A DNA stretch of 64,000 nt from NCBI RefSeq assembly GCF_000507185.2, contig NZ_AYTM02000002.1:2650001-2714000 (forward strand), in the 5' to 3' direction. The notes beneath the pieces were generated by a model. It was not told the origin of the DNA. It saw only the letters and a list, made by a program, of their open reading frames with translations, and made no database searches. Shown one piece after another: positions 55,568 through 64,000 of the stretch. The first letter of the stretch is position 1, and each line of letters begins with the position of its first letter. The DNA is from Pseudomonas syringae KCTC 12500 (GTDB lineage: Bacteria; Pseudomonadota; Gammaproteobacteria; Pseudomonadales; Pseudomonadaceae). The translations under genes were made by a program, and so were the position numbers.

Positions 55568-58171
55568 CTACGCCACGGTGTACGAAAAGCCTCCGGCCTC
55601 ATCAAGGCCGATGCTCATGCTATTGACGGGTTTGTCTTCTGCCATACGTGCCAACACGTGCTCTGCCAATTCAGGCATCAATGTGCCGGACAGGATGTTG
55701 TCGATGTTCCGGGCTCCGCTGTCGACTTCCGTGCAGCGTGCGGCAATCGTGGGCACCAGCTCCGGGCTGAACTCTAGAGAGGCCTGATGATTTCGTTCGA
55801 AACGCTCACGGATACGCGCTAGCTTCAGACCGACAATGCGCTCGAGCACGGCGTCCTGTACCGGGTAATACGGAACAATACTCAAGCGCCCGAGAAATGC
55901 AGGTTTGAACACGTTGTTGAGCTGGTCGCGCAGGTCTTCGACGATCTGGGCGGGGGCGGGTAGCTCGCTGACTCCGAGACACGTCTGCATGATGTGCTCG
56001 GTGCCGACATTGGACGTGAGGATAATCACCGTGTTGCGGAAGTTGATCTCGCGTCCTTCGCCGTCATCCAATACGCCTTTGTCGAATACCTGGAAAAACA
56101 GTTCGAGCACGTCCGGATGGGCCTTTTCGACTTCATCCAGTAATACGACGCTGTAGGGTTTGCGACGCACAGCTTCAGTCAGTACGCCGCCTTCGCCGTA
56201 TCCGACGTAGCCCGGCGGTGAGCCCTTGAGACTGGAGACAGTGTGGGCTTCCTGATACTCGGACATATTGATCGTGATGACATTGCGTTCACCGCCGTAC
56301 AGCGTATCGGCCAATGCCAGTGCGGTTTCCGTTTTGCCAACACCGCTTGGGCCAAGCAATAGAAATACGCCGATTGGCTTATTGGGGTCTTCCATGCGCG
56401 CACGGGAAATCTTGATGCGTTTGCCTATTTCGTGCAGAGCATGGTCCTGACCAAGAACGCGTTCGGCCAGCAGTGCAGGTAAGCGCTGGACGGTATCAAT
56501 CTCGTCGCGCAACATTTTGCCCAGTGGGATGCCTGTCCAGCCGGAGATCACTTCACCAATGGTGGCCCCGTCTACCAGCGCATGCACCAATGGCTGCTCA
56601 CCCTGAACTTTTGCAAGCTCGGCCCGTAGGTCGGCAAGCTCGGTGCGGTGGTCCTGCCCTGTGGTCTGTTCGCTAAGTTCGTGCAACTGTTTGACCAGTT
56701 CCAATTCGCGTTGCCACTGTGTGACCAGTTCCTGTTCGCGTTTCTCGGCGTCGGTCAGTTCTGCACCGAGTTGAGCAAGTCGGCGCTGATGGTCGCTGCC
56801 TTTGATCTGTTCCTTTTCCAGCAGAGATATTTCAGTGCGCAGGTTGTCGATCATGCGCCGGCAATCTTCCAGCATGCCGGGCTGTGATGTCTGGCCTAGA
56901 GCGACACGCGCGCAGGCGGTATCCAGTACGCTGACGGCCTTGTCCGGCAATTGCCTGCCTGTGATGTAGCGATTGGACAGGCGGACAGCCATGACGAGCG
57001 CTTCGTCCATGACCGCTACCCGATGGTGCTCCTGCATTTTTTCCAAGAGGCCACGCAACATGTAGATTGCCTGATCTTCTTCCGGCTCCTCTACTTTTAC
57101 TACCTGAAAGCGGCGGGCGAGGGCAGCATCCTTCTCGAAGTATTTTTTGTACTCGGCCCACGTAGTGGCGGCAATAGTCCGCAGTTCGCCGCGCGCCAAG
57201 GCTGGTTTGAGGAGGTTGGCCGCATCGTTCTGTCCTGCCTGGCCACCTGAGCCAATCAGCGTATGGGCTTCATCGATAAAAAGAATGATTGGATGCACGC
57301 TGCGCTTTGTTTCTTCAATCACCGATTTGAGACGGTTCTCGAATTCGCCCTTAATCCCGGCTCCTGCCTGCAGCAGGCCCAGATCGAGTGTATGAATAGC
57401 GACATCCTTGAGTGGCGTTGGCACATCGCCCAGAGCAATACGCAATGCCAGGCCCTCAACTACTGCGGTTTTACCGACACCTGCTTCTCCCGTCAAAATC
57501 GGATTGTTCTGCCGCCGACGGGTGAGGATATCGACCATCTGGCGCACTTCGAATTCGCGTCCCAGTACCGGATCAATACGTCCTTCCCGCGCGCTGCGGG
57601 TAAGGTCCACAGTATATTGATCCAGGGCAGGAGTCTTGCCGTTGCCCTTGGTTGCCGGTCGTTGAGTATCGTTTCCGGCTGGCAAAGAAGCGCTTTGCTG
57701 TGACTCGCTGCTGGCTGAAATGAAGTCCTCGAGATTGGCTTTCAAATCGTCAACATTGATCTTTTCCAGTTCAGGAGCTGACGCGGCTATGACCCGACGC
57801 AGTTCTTTATCGTCGAGCAAGGCCTGTAGCAAAAAGCCGCTTCGGATAAGGCTTTGGCCATATTCGATCGAAGCCAATACCCAGGCCCGCTCGATCAGTT
57901 GGGTTATGTGCGGGGACAGGGCGGGGGTGCGAGTATTTCCGGTCTTGAAGTCACTCATGGCACTCGCCAACTGCGACTGCAAACGCTCCATCACTACATC
58001 GTAATGACGCAAGATCGGCAGCAGGTCGTTATCGTCGCCTTCGAGAAGCTGCAGCAATACATGCTCGATATCGACTTCGTAGTGACGTTCCGCGAGGCAT
58101 AGCGCAGCAGCGCTTTCGGTTGCGTTGCGGCAGGTATCATTGAGCTTGGCAAAGAGTGACTTAAGGTTCAC
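55568..58171 (-). CDS. tssH: TssH (ClpV), T6SS sheath-disassembly AAA+ ATPase
   Basis: 867 residues: N domain with [17 protein letters not shown] for sheath binding, first AAA+ module (GEAGVGKT, then [14 protein letters not shown]), a coiled-coil middle domain rich in [21 protein letters not shown] and second AAA+ module ([29 protein letters not shown]). Refolds contracted TssB/C sheaths. Overlaps tssG by 4 bases, 79-base gap to tssJ. Confidence 0.96.
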   Translation of the reverse strand: MNLKSLFAKLNDTCRNATESAAALCLAERHYEVDIEHVLLQLLEGDDNDLLPILRHYDVVMERLQSQLASAMSDFKTGNTRTPALSPHITQLIERAWVLASIEYGQSLIRSGFLLQALLDDKELRRVIAASAPELEKINVDDLKANLEDFISASSESQQSASLPAGNDTQRPATKGNGKTPALDQYTVDLTRSAREGRIDPVLGREFEVRQMVDILTRRRQNNPILTGEAGVGKTAVVEGLALRIALGDVPTPLKDVAIHTLDLGLLQAGAGIKGEFENRLKSVIEETKRSVHPIILFIDEAHTLIGSGGQAGQNDAANLLKPALARGELRTIAATTWAEYKKYFEKDAALARRFQVVKVEEPEEDQAIYMLRGLLEKMQEHHRVAVMDEALVMAVRLSNRYITGRQLPDKAVSVLDTACARVALGQTSQPGMLEDCRRMIDNLRTEISLLEKEQIKGSDHQRRLAQLGAELTDAEKREQELVTQWQRELELVKQLHELSEQTTGQDHRTELADLRAELAKVQGEQPLVHALVDGATIGEVISGWTGIPLGKMLRDEIDTVQRLPALLAERVLGQDHALHEIGKRIKISRARMEDPNKPIGVFLLLGPSGVGKTETALALADTLYGGERNVITINMSEYQEAHTVSSLKGSPPGYVGYGEGGVLTEAVRRKPYSVVLLDEVEKAHPDVLELFFQVFDKGVLDDGEGREINFRNTVIILTSNVGTEHIMQTCLGVSELPAPAQIVEDLRDQLNNVFKPAFLGRLSIVPYYPVQDAVLERIVGLKLARIRERFERNHQASLEFSPELVPTIAARCTEVDSGARNIDNILSGTLMPELAEHVLARMAEDKPVNSMSIGLDEAGGFSYTVA

Positions 58172-59238
58172 AGGGCGACCCCATCAAAAGGAATACGGAA
58201 AACAGCGCAACGTGACGGATTTACTTTCTCGCCAGGCCGTTTTAGCCAGCCAAGCCAGCCCAGCGCTGTGTTGGTGTTACGGCCTAGACGCGCCAGAGGG
58301 ATCGCCTCTGGCTTGAGCTGCGGAGCAAGTTCAAAGTCAAGGGTGGGACCGAGATAGAAACGCACCACATCAACCAGTTTTCTATAGTCGTCATTACCTG
58401 GTTGAAAACGCTTGTATTCAGCGAGGTCCAACGGACCGATGTCGATACGCACGCAGGATTGGTAGTCCCATACGCGATTGCCAGCCACCGCGCTTTCACC
58501 GAGCGTTGCATTGGTACGTCCCAGTTGCGAGCACTGCTCCGGTTCAAGTTTCAGCCAGCGTCCGGCAAAGGGGCGTAGTGAAAAGGGTTGACCGAAGTAG
58601 AAGCTCAACATCACTTCCAGGTTGTGCGGATTACGAGGCCGCTGGGTGAACAATCCCGAGAAGTAGGTGAATAACTCCTGTCGAACAGGTGAGCCGCTCG
58701 CGCCAAATTTTCGCTTCTGGCTTTGCTTGCCAAAACCCACCAGATTGAGCATATAGCGCTCAAAATCCGATGAACCCTTGCGCTCATGTTCGATGTGAAA
58801 CTTGTATTTCTGCCATGACTGATAGAAGAGAGCGATCATGCGATGAGAGAACACATCCAGAAACGCATGGGCACCATCGTCCCTCTGCTGAATATGCCGG
58901 TTCATGAGCATTTCAGTGTAAGGACGGGGCAGTACTCCTGAGGGCCCTATCAACCCCATAAACGTTACCTGCACTTCGGTCAATGCCTGTTCAGCAGCAG
59001 TCGAATCCTCGAAGCGCTCGAATTTGAGATCGCTGACTTCGCTCACGGGAAAGTTCAGCGACAGCTGAGTACGAAAACGCAGCGGGTCCTCATGCGGGCG
59101 CGCTTCGGGATCAATACGTCCTGCTCTGCTGTAATGCAGACGCAGCAACCTGACCAGTTGGAAAAACTCAAACCGGTAAGGCTCTGCGCGTGCCTGATCG
59201 ATCAGACCAGAGGTTGATCGCCCGTTCTGGGTGGCCAT
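58168..59238 (-). CDS. tssG: TssG, T6SS baseplate component
   Basis: 356 residues with the TssG features YRFEFFQLVRLLRLHYS, LNFPVSEVSDLKFE, FMGLIGPSGVLPRPYTEML and FFQ/RPF blocks. Part of the TssFG wedge with TssF, TssK and TssE. Its first 37 bases overlap the end of tssF, an unusually long overlap that argues for stoichiometric translation. Confidence 0.95.
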   Translation of the reverse strand: MATQNGRSTSGLIDQARAEPYRFEFFQLVRLLRLHYSRAGRIDPEARPHEDPLRFRTQLSLNFPVSEVSDLKFERFEDSTAAEQALTEVQVTFMGLIGPSGVLPRPYTEMLMNRHIQQRDDGAHAFLDVFSHRMIALFYQSWQKYKFHIEHERKGSSDFERYMLNLVGFGKQSQKRKFGASGSPVRQELFTYFSGLFTQRPRNPHNLEVMLSFYFGQPFSLRPFAGRWLKLEPEQCSQLGRTNATLGESAVAGNRVWDYQSCVRIDIGPLDLAEYKRFQPGNDDYRKLVDVVRFYLGPTLDFELAPQLKPEAIPLARLGRNTNTALGWLGWLKRPGEKVNPSRCAVFRIPFDGVAL

Positions 59239-61037
59239 TGCACAATTCTCTTTTCCCGCTGGCGGGTACGAAGGGTAAGTTGGGTAAAACTGTTGACGGT
59301 GCAGTACTGTCCGAAAAAGTGATCAAGGACTTTGCCGAACAGAAATACGCCGCTGCCGATGTATTGGCTTTCGTCTAGTTCCAGGGTGATGCCTACCCCA
59401 CGCACGAAGTTAGGACGGGGGTGGCCGATACGCACGACAACAGCCTCACTCTTGATCGACAGGATTCCGCTGATTTGCTTTCTAACTGCCAGTCCGCGTC
59501 GATAGTTGTAGAGGCTCAGCATTTCCTGAAGCACTTCCTTGCCCTGTGACACCAGCGACATGTGGTTCAGGGACAAGTGAGAAATCAGCCGCCAGATCAA
59601 GCCGTCGCCCAAGGGCACGCGCGCTGTCACTGTAGGTTTGCGCAATAGCCGGATACCGTCGACCACACCATCATTTTCAAATATGAAGTCGCTCTGGCTG
59701 CCTCCGTAACTGAGCAACTGCGGTAAGTCCCGGTTACTGCAAGTCAGGGATATGCTCAACGAATCACTACCTGCGTCGATCAGATCGAGTTCGCGATCCA
59801 CGACTCGTATAACCATTTCTGTGCCGCCCTGCTTGCCGTGTCTGGAGGGGCGTCGCCGGCCGATCCAATAGCAGGCGTCTGGCCCCAGGTCACCTCTAGG
59901 CTCGAAAAACGGGTTGCACTCGCTGACGGTGTCAGTACCGGCTATTTTTTTGACCCGCTGTACGCGGTCGATGGAGACTACTTCTGCATGTCCCTGCAGC
60001 CTGACATCGGGGGTAACGGCGTATTCGTGCCGTGTATGAGTAAGCTTGACCGGCTCGGCCTGTTGTTTGAACAGGTTGATAATCGGGGTGCAGCCGAGTT
60101 TGAAATTATTGCGCCCCAGATTTTGTGCAAGCCGCGCAAGCCGATCGCCCATTTCGTAATGGGCAAAATAGAAGTTGATCTCGATATCTTTGAGGTCTCG
60201 ATCAGCCAGGCTTCTCTTGAGCCCTCCAATATCGACGAACATGAATTTGTCCGGAAACGTAAAGTAGTCGTGCAGCAGCCTGTACCCGAGAAACGAGCGC
60301 TCCGAGTAATCCACCAGGCCTTCATCGCGCTCAAAACCAACCGCTTTCAACGCACCTTGTGGCAAACCGATTTCCCGGCGTTTTCCCTGTTCTGTAAAAC
60401 TCACAGTGGCCTTGGCCAAATTGTTGAATAGCAGCTCGTACAATTGCAGCATCAGCGTGCTTTCGCCGTCGAGGAAAAAGCGCAGGGTCTCAATGTCCAG
60501 TTGGCCGAAATGGAGATGGGTAGTGGCGGTCAGGCCAATTTTCAGGCAGGCCACCAGATCCGCACTGTGCCCATTGAAAGCAGAGCGTTCCAGTTCGACA
60601 AACGATGCATCGCGCACCGCGATAGGCCACAGGTCAACCGGGTAGCAGGTTCTGAACTTGCAAGCCACGCCCTCTACGGTCTTGGAACTTATCTCCGTAT
60701 GCCGCTCGATGGTGTAGCAGGCAGTCAGCGTAGAGGTTGTCCCACTACTGAATTCCGCGATGGATAACGCGGGCGTCGGGCGTAGGTAGTGTGGGTAAAG
60801 TACTTCAAGAAAGGCTTCGACAATTTCGGGAAACTCGTCATCAAGCTTCTTGTGTATGCGAGCCGCCAGAAACGAGAAGCCCTCAATCAAGCGCTCGGCA
60901 TGGGGATCCTCGCAGTTGTCACCTTCGATGAGTAACCGCGACGCAATTTTCGGGTACTCACGCGCAAACTCCTGCCCAAGAAAGCGCAGGTGCGAGAGCT
61001 CCTTTTCGTAATAAGGTAGCAGATCGTCGAGAATCAA
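59202..61037 (-). CDS. tssF: TssF, T6SS baseplate component
   Basis: 611 residues starting with LLPYYEKELSHLRFLGQEFA and continuing with the family motifs ARIHKKLDDEFPEI, ALLEVLYPHYLRPTPAL-like text, and GRRRPSRHGKQGG. Baseplate wedge protein (gp6-like). Overlaps tssE by 4 bases. Length is standard. Confidence 0.95.
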   Translation of the reverse strand: MILDDLLPYYEKELSHLRFLGQEFAREYPKIASRLLIEGDNCEDPHAERLIEGFSFLAARIHKKLDDEFPEIVEAFLEVLYPHYLRPTPALSIAEFSSGTTSTLTACYTIERHTEISSKTVEGVACKFRTCYPVDLWPIAVRDASFVELERSAFNGHSADLVACLKIGLTATTHLHFGQLDIETLRFFLDGESTLMLQLYELLFNNLAKATVSFTEQGKRREIGLPQGALKAVGFERDEGLVDYSERSFLGYRLLHDYFTFPDKFMFVDIGGLKRSLADRDLKDIEINFYFAHYEMGDRLARLAQNLGRNNFKLGCTPIINLFKQQAEPVKLTHTRHEYAVTPDVRLQGHAEVVSIDRVQRVKKIAGTDTVSECNPFFEPRGDLGPDACYWIGRRRPSRHGKQGGTEMVIRVVDRELDLIDAGSDSLSISLTCSNRDLPQLLSYGGSQSDFIFENDGVVDGIRLLRKPTVTARVPLGDGLIWRLISHLSLNHMSLVSQGKEVLQEMLSLYNYRRGLAVRKQISGILSIKSEAVVVRIGHPRPNFVRGVGITLELDESQYIGSGVFLFGKVLDHFFGQYCTVNSFTQLTLRTRQREKRIVQWPPRTGDQPLV

Positions 61038-61516
61038 TTGAGGTTCTGCACTTTGTATTCCTGGGTATTGACTTGCAACACCGCGTCGAAGGAAACCTGA
61101 CGCGTCGCATCCTGAAGATGCAGCACTGCGTCAACCCGAAAAGTAAGCATGCGGTGACCAATCTGCTGGTTAAGCAATTGCACTTTTACAGCGCGAAAAC
61201 GTGGGTCACCGACTGTGATAGCGCGCTCCAGTTGAGCCTGTATAAGGCGTCGGTCTTCAGGGTTGAGCACGCCTTTGCTGGTAAAGTCGGGCATGCCATA
61301 TTCAAGAATCGTTCCCGCCAACTCCGGATAGTCATCGAGTCTCGATGCAACGAGGCACTGACGTGTATTAACCAGTGTCTCGAGATCTCTGATCAGGCTG
61401 GCCTTGTATTCGCCTAACGAGCAGAGGCGTTTGGAAACCGCCTCGCTCGCTTGATGAGGAGCATCATCAAGCAGGCGATCAAGTAGCGTAGGTACTAATT
61501 GAGGAGAACGACTCAT
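61034..61516 (-). CDS. tssE: TssE, T6SS gp25-like baseplate component
   Basis: 160 residues with the gp25 signature LEYGMPDF and flanking LVNTRQCLVAS..DDYPELAGT. Homologous to phage T4 gp25, nucleates sheath assembly. Thirty-one bases after tssC. Confidence 0.95.
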   Translation of the reverse strand: MSRSPQLVPTLLDRLLDDAPHQASEAVSKRLCSLGEYKASLIRDLETLVNTRQCLVASRLDDYPELAGTILEYGMPDFTSKGVLNPEDRRLIQAQLERAITVGDPRFRAVKVQLLNQQIGHRMLTFRVDAVLHLQDATRQVSFDAVLQVNTQEYKVQNLN

Positions 61517-61547
61517 TCAACTATGCCTCCCTGGCTGATGAAGTAGG

Positions 61548-63050
61548 TCAGCTGCGCGTCGACTGAGGCAGCTCTGCCACGAGGCGTAGGGATGCTGTCA
61601 GTTCATCCAGCTGATAGTGCGGGCGCAGGAAAGCAACCGCTTTATAAGCGCCTGGTTTACCTGGCACTTCAACAACCTCTACGCTTGCCTCACGAAGTGG
61701 AAACTTGGCTTTCGCTTCCTGGCTCGCGGTGTCATCAAGCAGGACGTAGTCGGACAGCCATTCGTTGAGGAACGACTCGACATCCTTACGCGATGCAAAA
61801 CTGCCGATCTTGTCGCGCATGATCGCTTTCATGTAGTGAGCGATACGCGAGGTCGCGAAGATGTATTGCAGTTGCGCCGACAGACGCGCGTTGGCGTTGG
61901 CAATATCGGTGTTGTACTGCTTCTGCTTCTGGGTCGACTGGGTGCCGAAGAACGCGGCGTAGTCGGTACCTTTGCAGTGCACCAGCGGAATGAAACCGAG
62001 GTCCGAGAGCTCTTTTTCGCGACGGTCGGTGATGGCGATTTCAGTCGGGCATTTGAGCGCGATTTCACCGTCATCGGTCTTGAAGGTGTGCGTCGGCAGG
62101 CCTTCGACCAGACCACCGCCTTCCACACCACGGATCGCCACGCACCAGCCGTAGCGGGAAAACGCATCGGTCACGCGGGTGCCCAGCGCGTAGGCAGCGT
62201 TCATCCACAGGTATTTGTTGTGGTCACGGCCATCGACGCTTTCGACGAAGTTGAATTCTTCGACAGGCGTGGTATCCGGGCCATACGGCAGACGACCCAG
62301 CACGTGCGGCAGAGTCAGGCCGACGTAGCGGGAGTCTTCAGAGGCGCGGAACGACTTCCACTTGGCGTATTCGACGGTGTCGAAGATCTTCGCCAGGTCG
62401 CGAGGGCCGGCCATGTCGGTGAACGAGTCCCAGCCGAACAGCTCGGCCGATGCAGCCGAAATGAACGGCGCGTGGGCGGCGGCTGCCACGTGGGAGATCT
62501 CTTCCAGCAGGTACATGTCTTCCGGGCTGCGGTTGAACTCGTAGTCACCCAGCAGCATGCCGAACGGCGCGCCACCGAAGGTGCCGTACTCTTCTTCGTA
62601 GATCTTCTTGAACAGTGCGCTCTGGTCGAATTCGGACGACGCCTTGAGGTCACGCACGAGGTCTTTTTTCGACGCGTTGAGCAGGTGAATCTTCAGCGTG
62701 GTGCTGGTCTCGGTCTGGTCAACCTGATATTTCAGGCCGCGCCAGGACGCTTCCAGTTGCTGGAACTCACGGGCGTGCATGATTTCGTTCATTTGCTCGG
62801 AGAGCATCGAATCGATCTCGGCGATGCGCGCGTCGAGCACGGCAATCAGGTCCTTGCTTGGCGTCATCTCGCCTTCAAGTACCTGGGCCACCAGTTCGCC
62901 GATCAGATCGCGGGTACGGGTGCGCTCGGTTTCGGAGCGTGCAACGCGGCTTTCGGAAATGATGCTGTCGAGCAAGGAAGATTGCGGGGCGAAGTTTTCA
63001 ACTTCAACCAGAGCGCTGTCCTGCTGAGTCACGGGTTGCTTATCGGTCAT
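61548..63050 (-). CDS. tssC: TssC (VipB), T6SS large sheath subunit
   Basis: 500 residues with LEASWRGLKYQVDQTET, FGGAPFGMLLGDYEF, HAPFISAASAELFGWDSF, and C-terminal FPLREASVEVVEVPGKPGAYKAV. With TssB forms the contractile sheath. GC-rich and well conserved. Fourteen bases after tssB. Confidence 0.97.
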   Translation of the reverse strand: MTDKQPVTQQDSALVEVENFAPQSSLLDSIISESRVARSETERTRTRDLIGELVAQVLEGEMTPSKDLIAVLDARIAEIDSMLSEQMNEIMHAREFQQLEASWRGLKYQVDQTETSTTLKIHLLNASKKDLVRDLKASSEFDQSALFKKIYEEEYGTFGGAPFGMLLGDYEFNRSPEDMYLLEEISHVAAAAHAPFISAASAELFGWDSFTDMAGPRDLAKIFDTVEYAKWKSFRASEDSRYVGLTLPHVLGRLPYGPDTTPVEEFNFVESVDGRDHNKYLWMNAAYALGTRVTDAFSRYGWCVAIRGVEGGGLVEGLPTHTFKTDDGEIALKCPTEIAITDRREKELSDLGFIPLVHCKGTDYAAFFGTQSTQKQKQYNTDIANANARLSAQLQYIFATSRIAHYMKAIMRDKIGSFASRKDVESFLNEWLSDYVLLDDTASQEAKAKFPLREASVEVVEVPGKPGAYKAVAFLRPHYQLDELTASLRLVAELPQSTRS

Positions 63051-63064
63051 CGTCAGGCTCCTCC

Positions 63065-63598
63065 TTACTCTTTGCTGTCGGTGGCGGGGACGGCGGCTTC
63101 ACGGCCGAATTCCTTGCCCAGGGTTTTCAGCTTTTCAGTGTTCTGCAACACGTCCATCAGCAGCTCTTCAAGCTTGTCGTTGCCACCCATCTTGTTACGC
63201 AGGTCAGCCAGCTTGTTACGCACTTCCAGCAGCTTGCGGAGCGGCTCGACCTGACGCACAACGTTCTGCGGCTCGAAGTCTTCCAGCGCATTGAAGTTCA
63301 GCTCGACACCGAGTTGGGTGCCGTCTTTTGCCAGGGTGTTGTCGACGCGATACGCCAGGCGCGGCTTGATGCCTTTCAGGACGCCGTTGAAATTGTCGCG
63401 GTCGATGAAGATGAACTTGCGATCCTTGAGCTTGGGCAGCGGCTCCAGCGGGTTGCCGGAGAAATCGCCCATAACGCCCACAACGAATGGCAGCTCTTTC
63501 TTTTCCTGAGCATCGCCAATCTCCACGTCGTAAGTGATGTGGACCCGAGGCGCGCGAACGCGGTCAAGTTTGTGCTGGGTACTTTCCTTCTTCGCCAT
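63065..63598 (-). CDS. tssB: TssB (VipA), T6SS small sheath subunit
   Basis: 177 residues starting KKESTQHKLDRVRAPRVHIT, the conserved TssB N-terminus, with LPFVVGVMGDFSG and DFEPQNVVRQVEPLRKLLEVR. The start at 63598 (MAKKES) has AGGAG six bases upstream; two earlier in-frame ATG/TTG-type starts are less well placed. First sheath gene of the operon. Confidence 0.97.
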   Translation of the reverse strand: MAKKESTQHKLDRVRAPRVHITYDVEIGDAQEKKELPFVVGVMGDFSGNPLEPLPKLKDRKFIFIDRDNFNGVLKGIKPRLAYRVDNTLAKDGTQLGVELNFNALEDFEPQNVVRQVEPLRKLLEVRNKLADLRNKMGGNDKLEELLMDVLQNTEKLKTLGKEFGREAAVPATDSKE

Positions 63599-63667
63599 CG
63601 TCATCTCCTGTGCGAGCAACTCGCTGCAAGTCGTTTGCGTACCGGGCCTGTGGCGGGCCGGGCGCGA

Positions 63668-64000
63668 TTAGAGTCCTTCAATCGTCAGCAGCAGACGCTG
63701 ACGGATTTCATCGTTCATTTCCAGAATGTTTTCGTGTCCGACCAATTCTTCGAAACTGGTATTGCCTGCGATCTGCGTGCTGTTGCGAATCACCGATTCA
63801 TCCGGTAATTCTGAGCGCACTGGCGAGCTGATCACACAGAACGGCAGGTCGCCGAAGTCTTTCAATCGCTCGAAACTGACCGGGAAGCGCAGCCCTTCGA
63901 ACAGGCGGCTCATGCCCGGCGACTTGCTCAGGCAGTAGAACAGCACCAGATAATGCACTACATAACGATACAGCTCGGCGCTGCTGCGATTCGGGTCTTT
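63668..64000 (-). CDS. Partial unknown gene upstream of tssB (5' end outside window)
   Basis: The minus-strand frame is open from the right edge to a stop at 63668, giving at least 110 residues. The C-terminal part reads SPGMSRLFEGLRFPVSF, SFEELVGHENILEMNDEI and ends TIEGL. I recognise no domain. A GTG at 63958 could act as a start, but codons continue upstream without interruption, so I treat it as partial. Being directly 69 bases upstream of tssB on the same strand, it is probably a T6SS-linked gene. Confidence 0.65.
   Translation of the reverse strand, partial: KDPNRSSAELYRYVVHYLVLFYCLSKSPGMSRLFEGLRFPVSFERLKDFGDLPFCVISSPVRSELPDESVIRNSTQIAGNTSFEELVGHENILEMNDEIRQRLLLTIEGL

Noticed and set aside
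61617..63254. 545-codon plus-strand frame opposite tssC/tssB
   Set aside because: Spans two confident minus-strand genes; repetitive Val/Arg/Gln-rich shadow sequence.

Overview
The window reads as a piece of chromosome from a fluorescent pseudomonad of the Pseudomonas syringae group. This rests on the mgoBCAD (mangotoxin-regulating, leudiazen-type signal) operon beside an rRNA operon, on a complete type VI secretion (T6SS) locus of pseudomonad type, and on the GC-rich codon use of most genes. I had no database access, so the assignment is by recognition.

Layout. 1-2900: the last ~2.36 kb of a 23S rRNA gene and two tandem 5S genes, each followed by a hairpin terminator. 2900-8700 (minus): mgoB-mgoC-mgoA-mgoD, then an ~800-base non-coding stretch with a 9-bp inverted repeat. 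9500-12300 (minus): a GntR/FadR regulator, then a HAD phosphatase and aldo/keto reductase pair. 12500-20300: a YdgA-like protein (plus), a soluble FIST-domain chemotaxis transducer and an MscS channel (minus), then a two-gene plus-strand unit of a small membrane protein and an unusual alpha/beta-hydrolase plus PEP-synthase-like fusion.

20300-29370 (minus): two paralogous DUF2628 membrane-protein genes bracket a small membrane-protein gene and a seven-gene operon. The operon encodes a ketoacyl synthase III, an NAD(P)-dependent reductase, a metallo-beta-lactamase-fold hydrolase, a CapK/PaaK-like adenylating enzyme, a PAP2 phosphatase, a sterol-desaturase/hydroxylase family protein and a fatty acid desaturase. 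Every junction overlaps by 4 or 8 bases. It looks like a dedicated membrane-lipid pathway and is my best candidate for an uncharacterised system.

29660-64000 (minus): the T6SS. From the right edge it runs: partial unknown gene, tssB, tssC, tssE, tssF, tssG, tssH(clpV), tssJ, tssK, tssL, tssM, tagF, a second IcmF-like protein fused to an OmpA domain, hcp, tssA. A cargo region follows: PAAR, a thiolase-like protein, a conserved unknown and lipoprotein pair, vgrG2, a Tle4-like lipase with Tli4-like immunity, a small membrane protein, vgrG1, and a second copy of the unknown/lipoprotein pair. The two VgrGs are almost identical over about 773 residues but carry different C-terminal tails, which fits one secretion spike carrying alternative cargo. 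The cargo genes are more AT-rich than the structural genes, as expected for exchanged effector cassettes.
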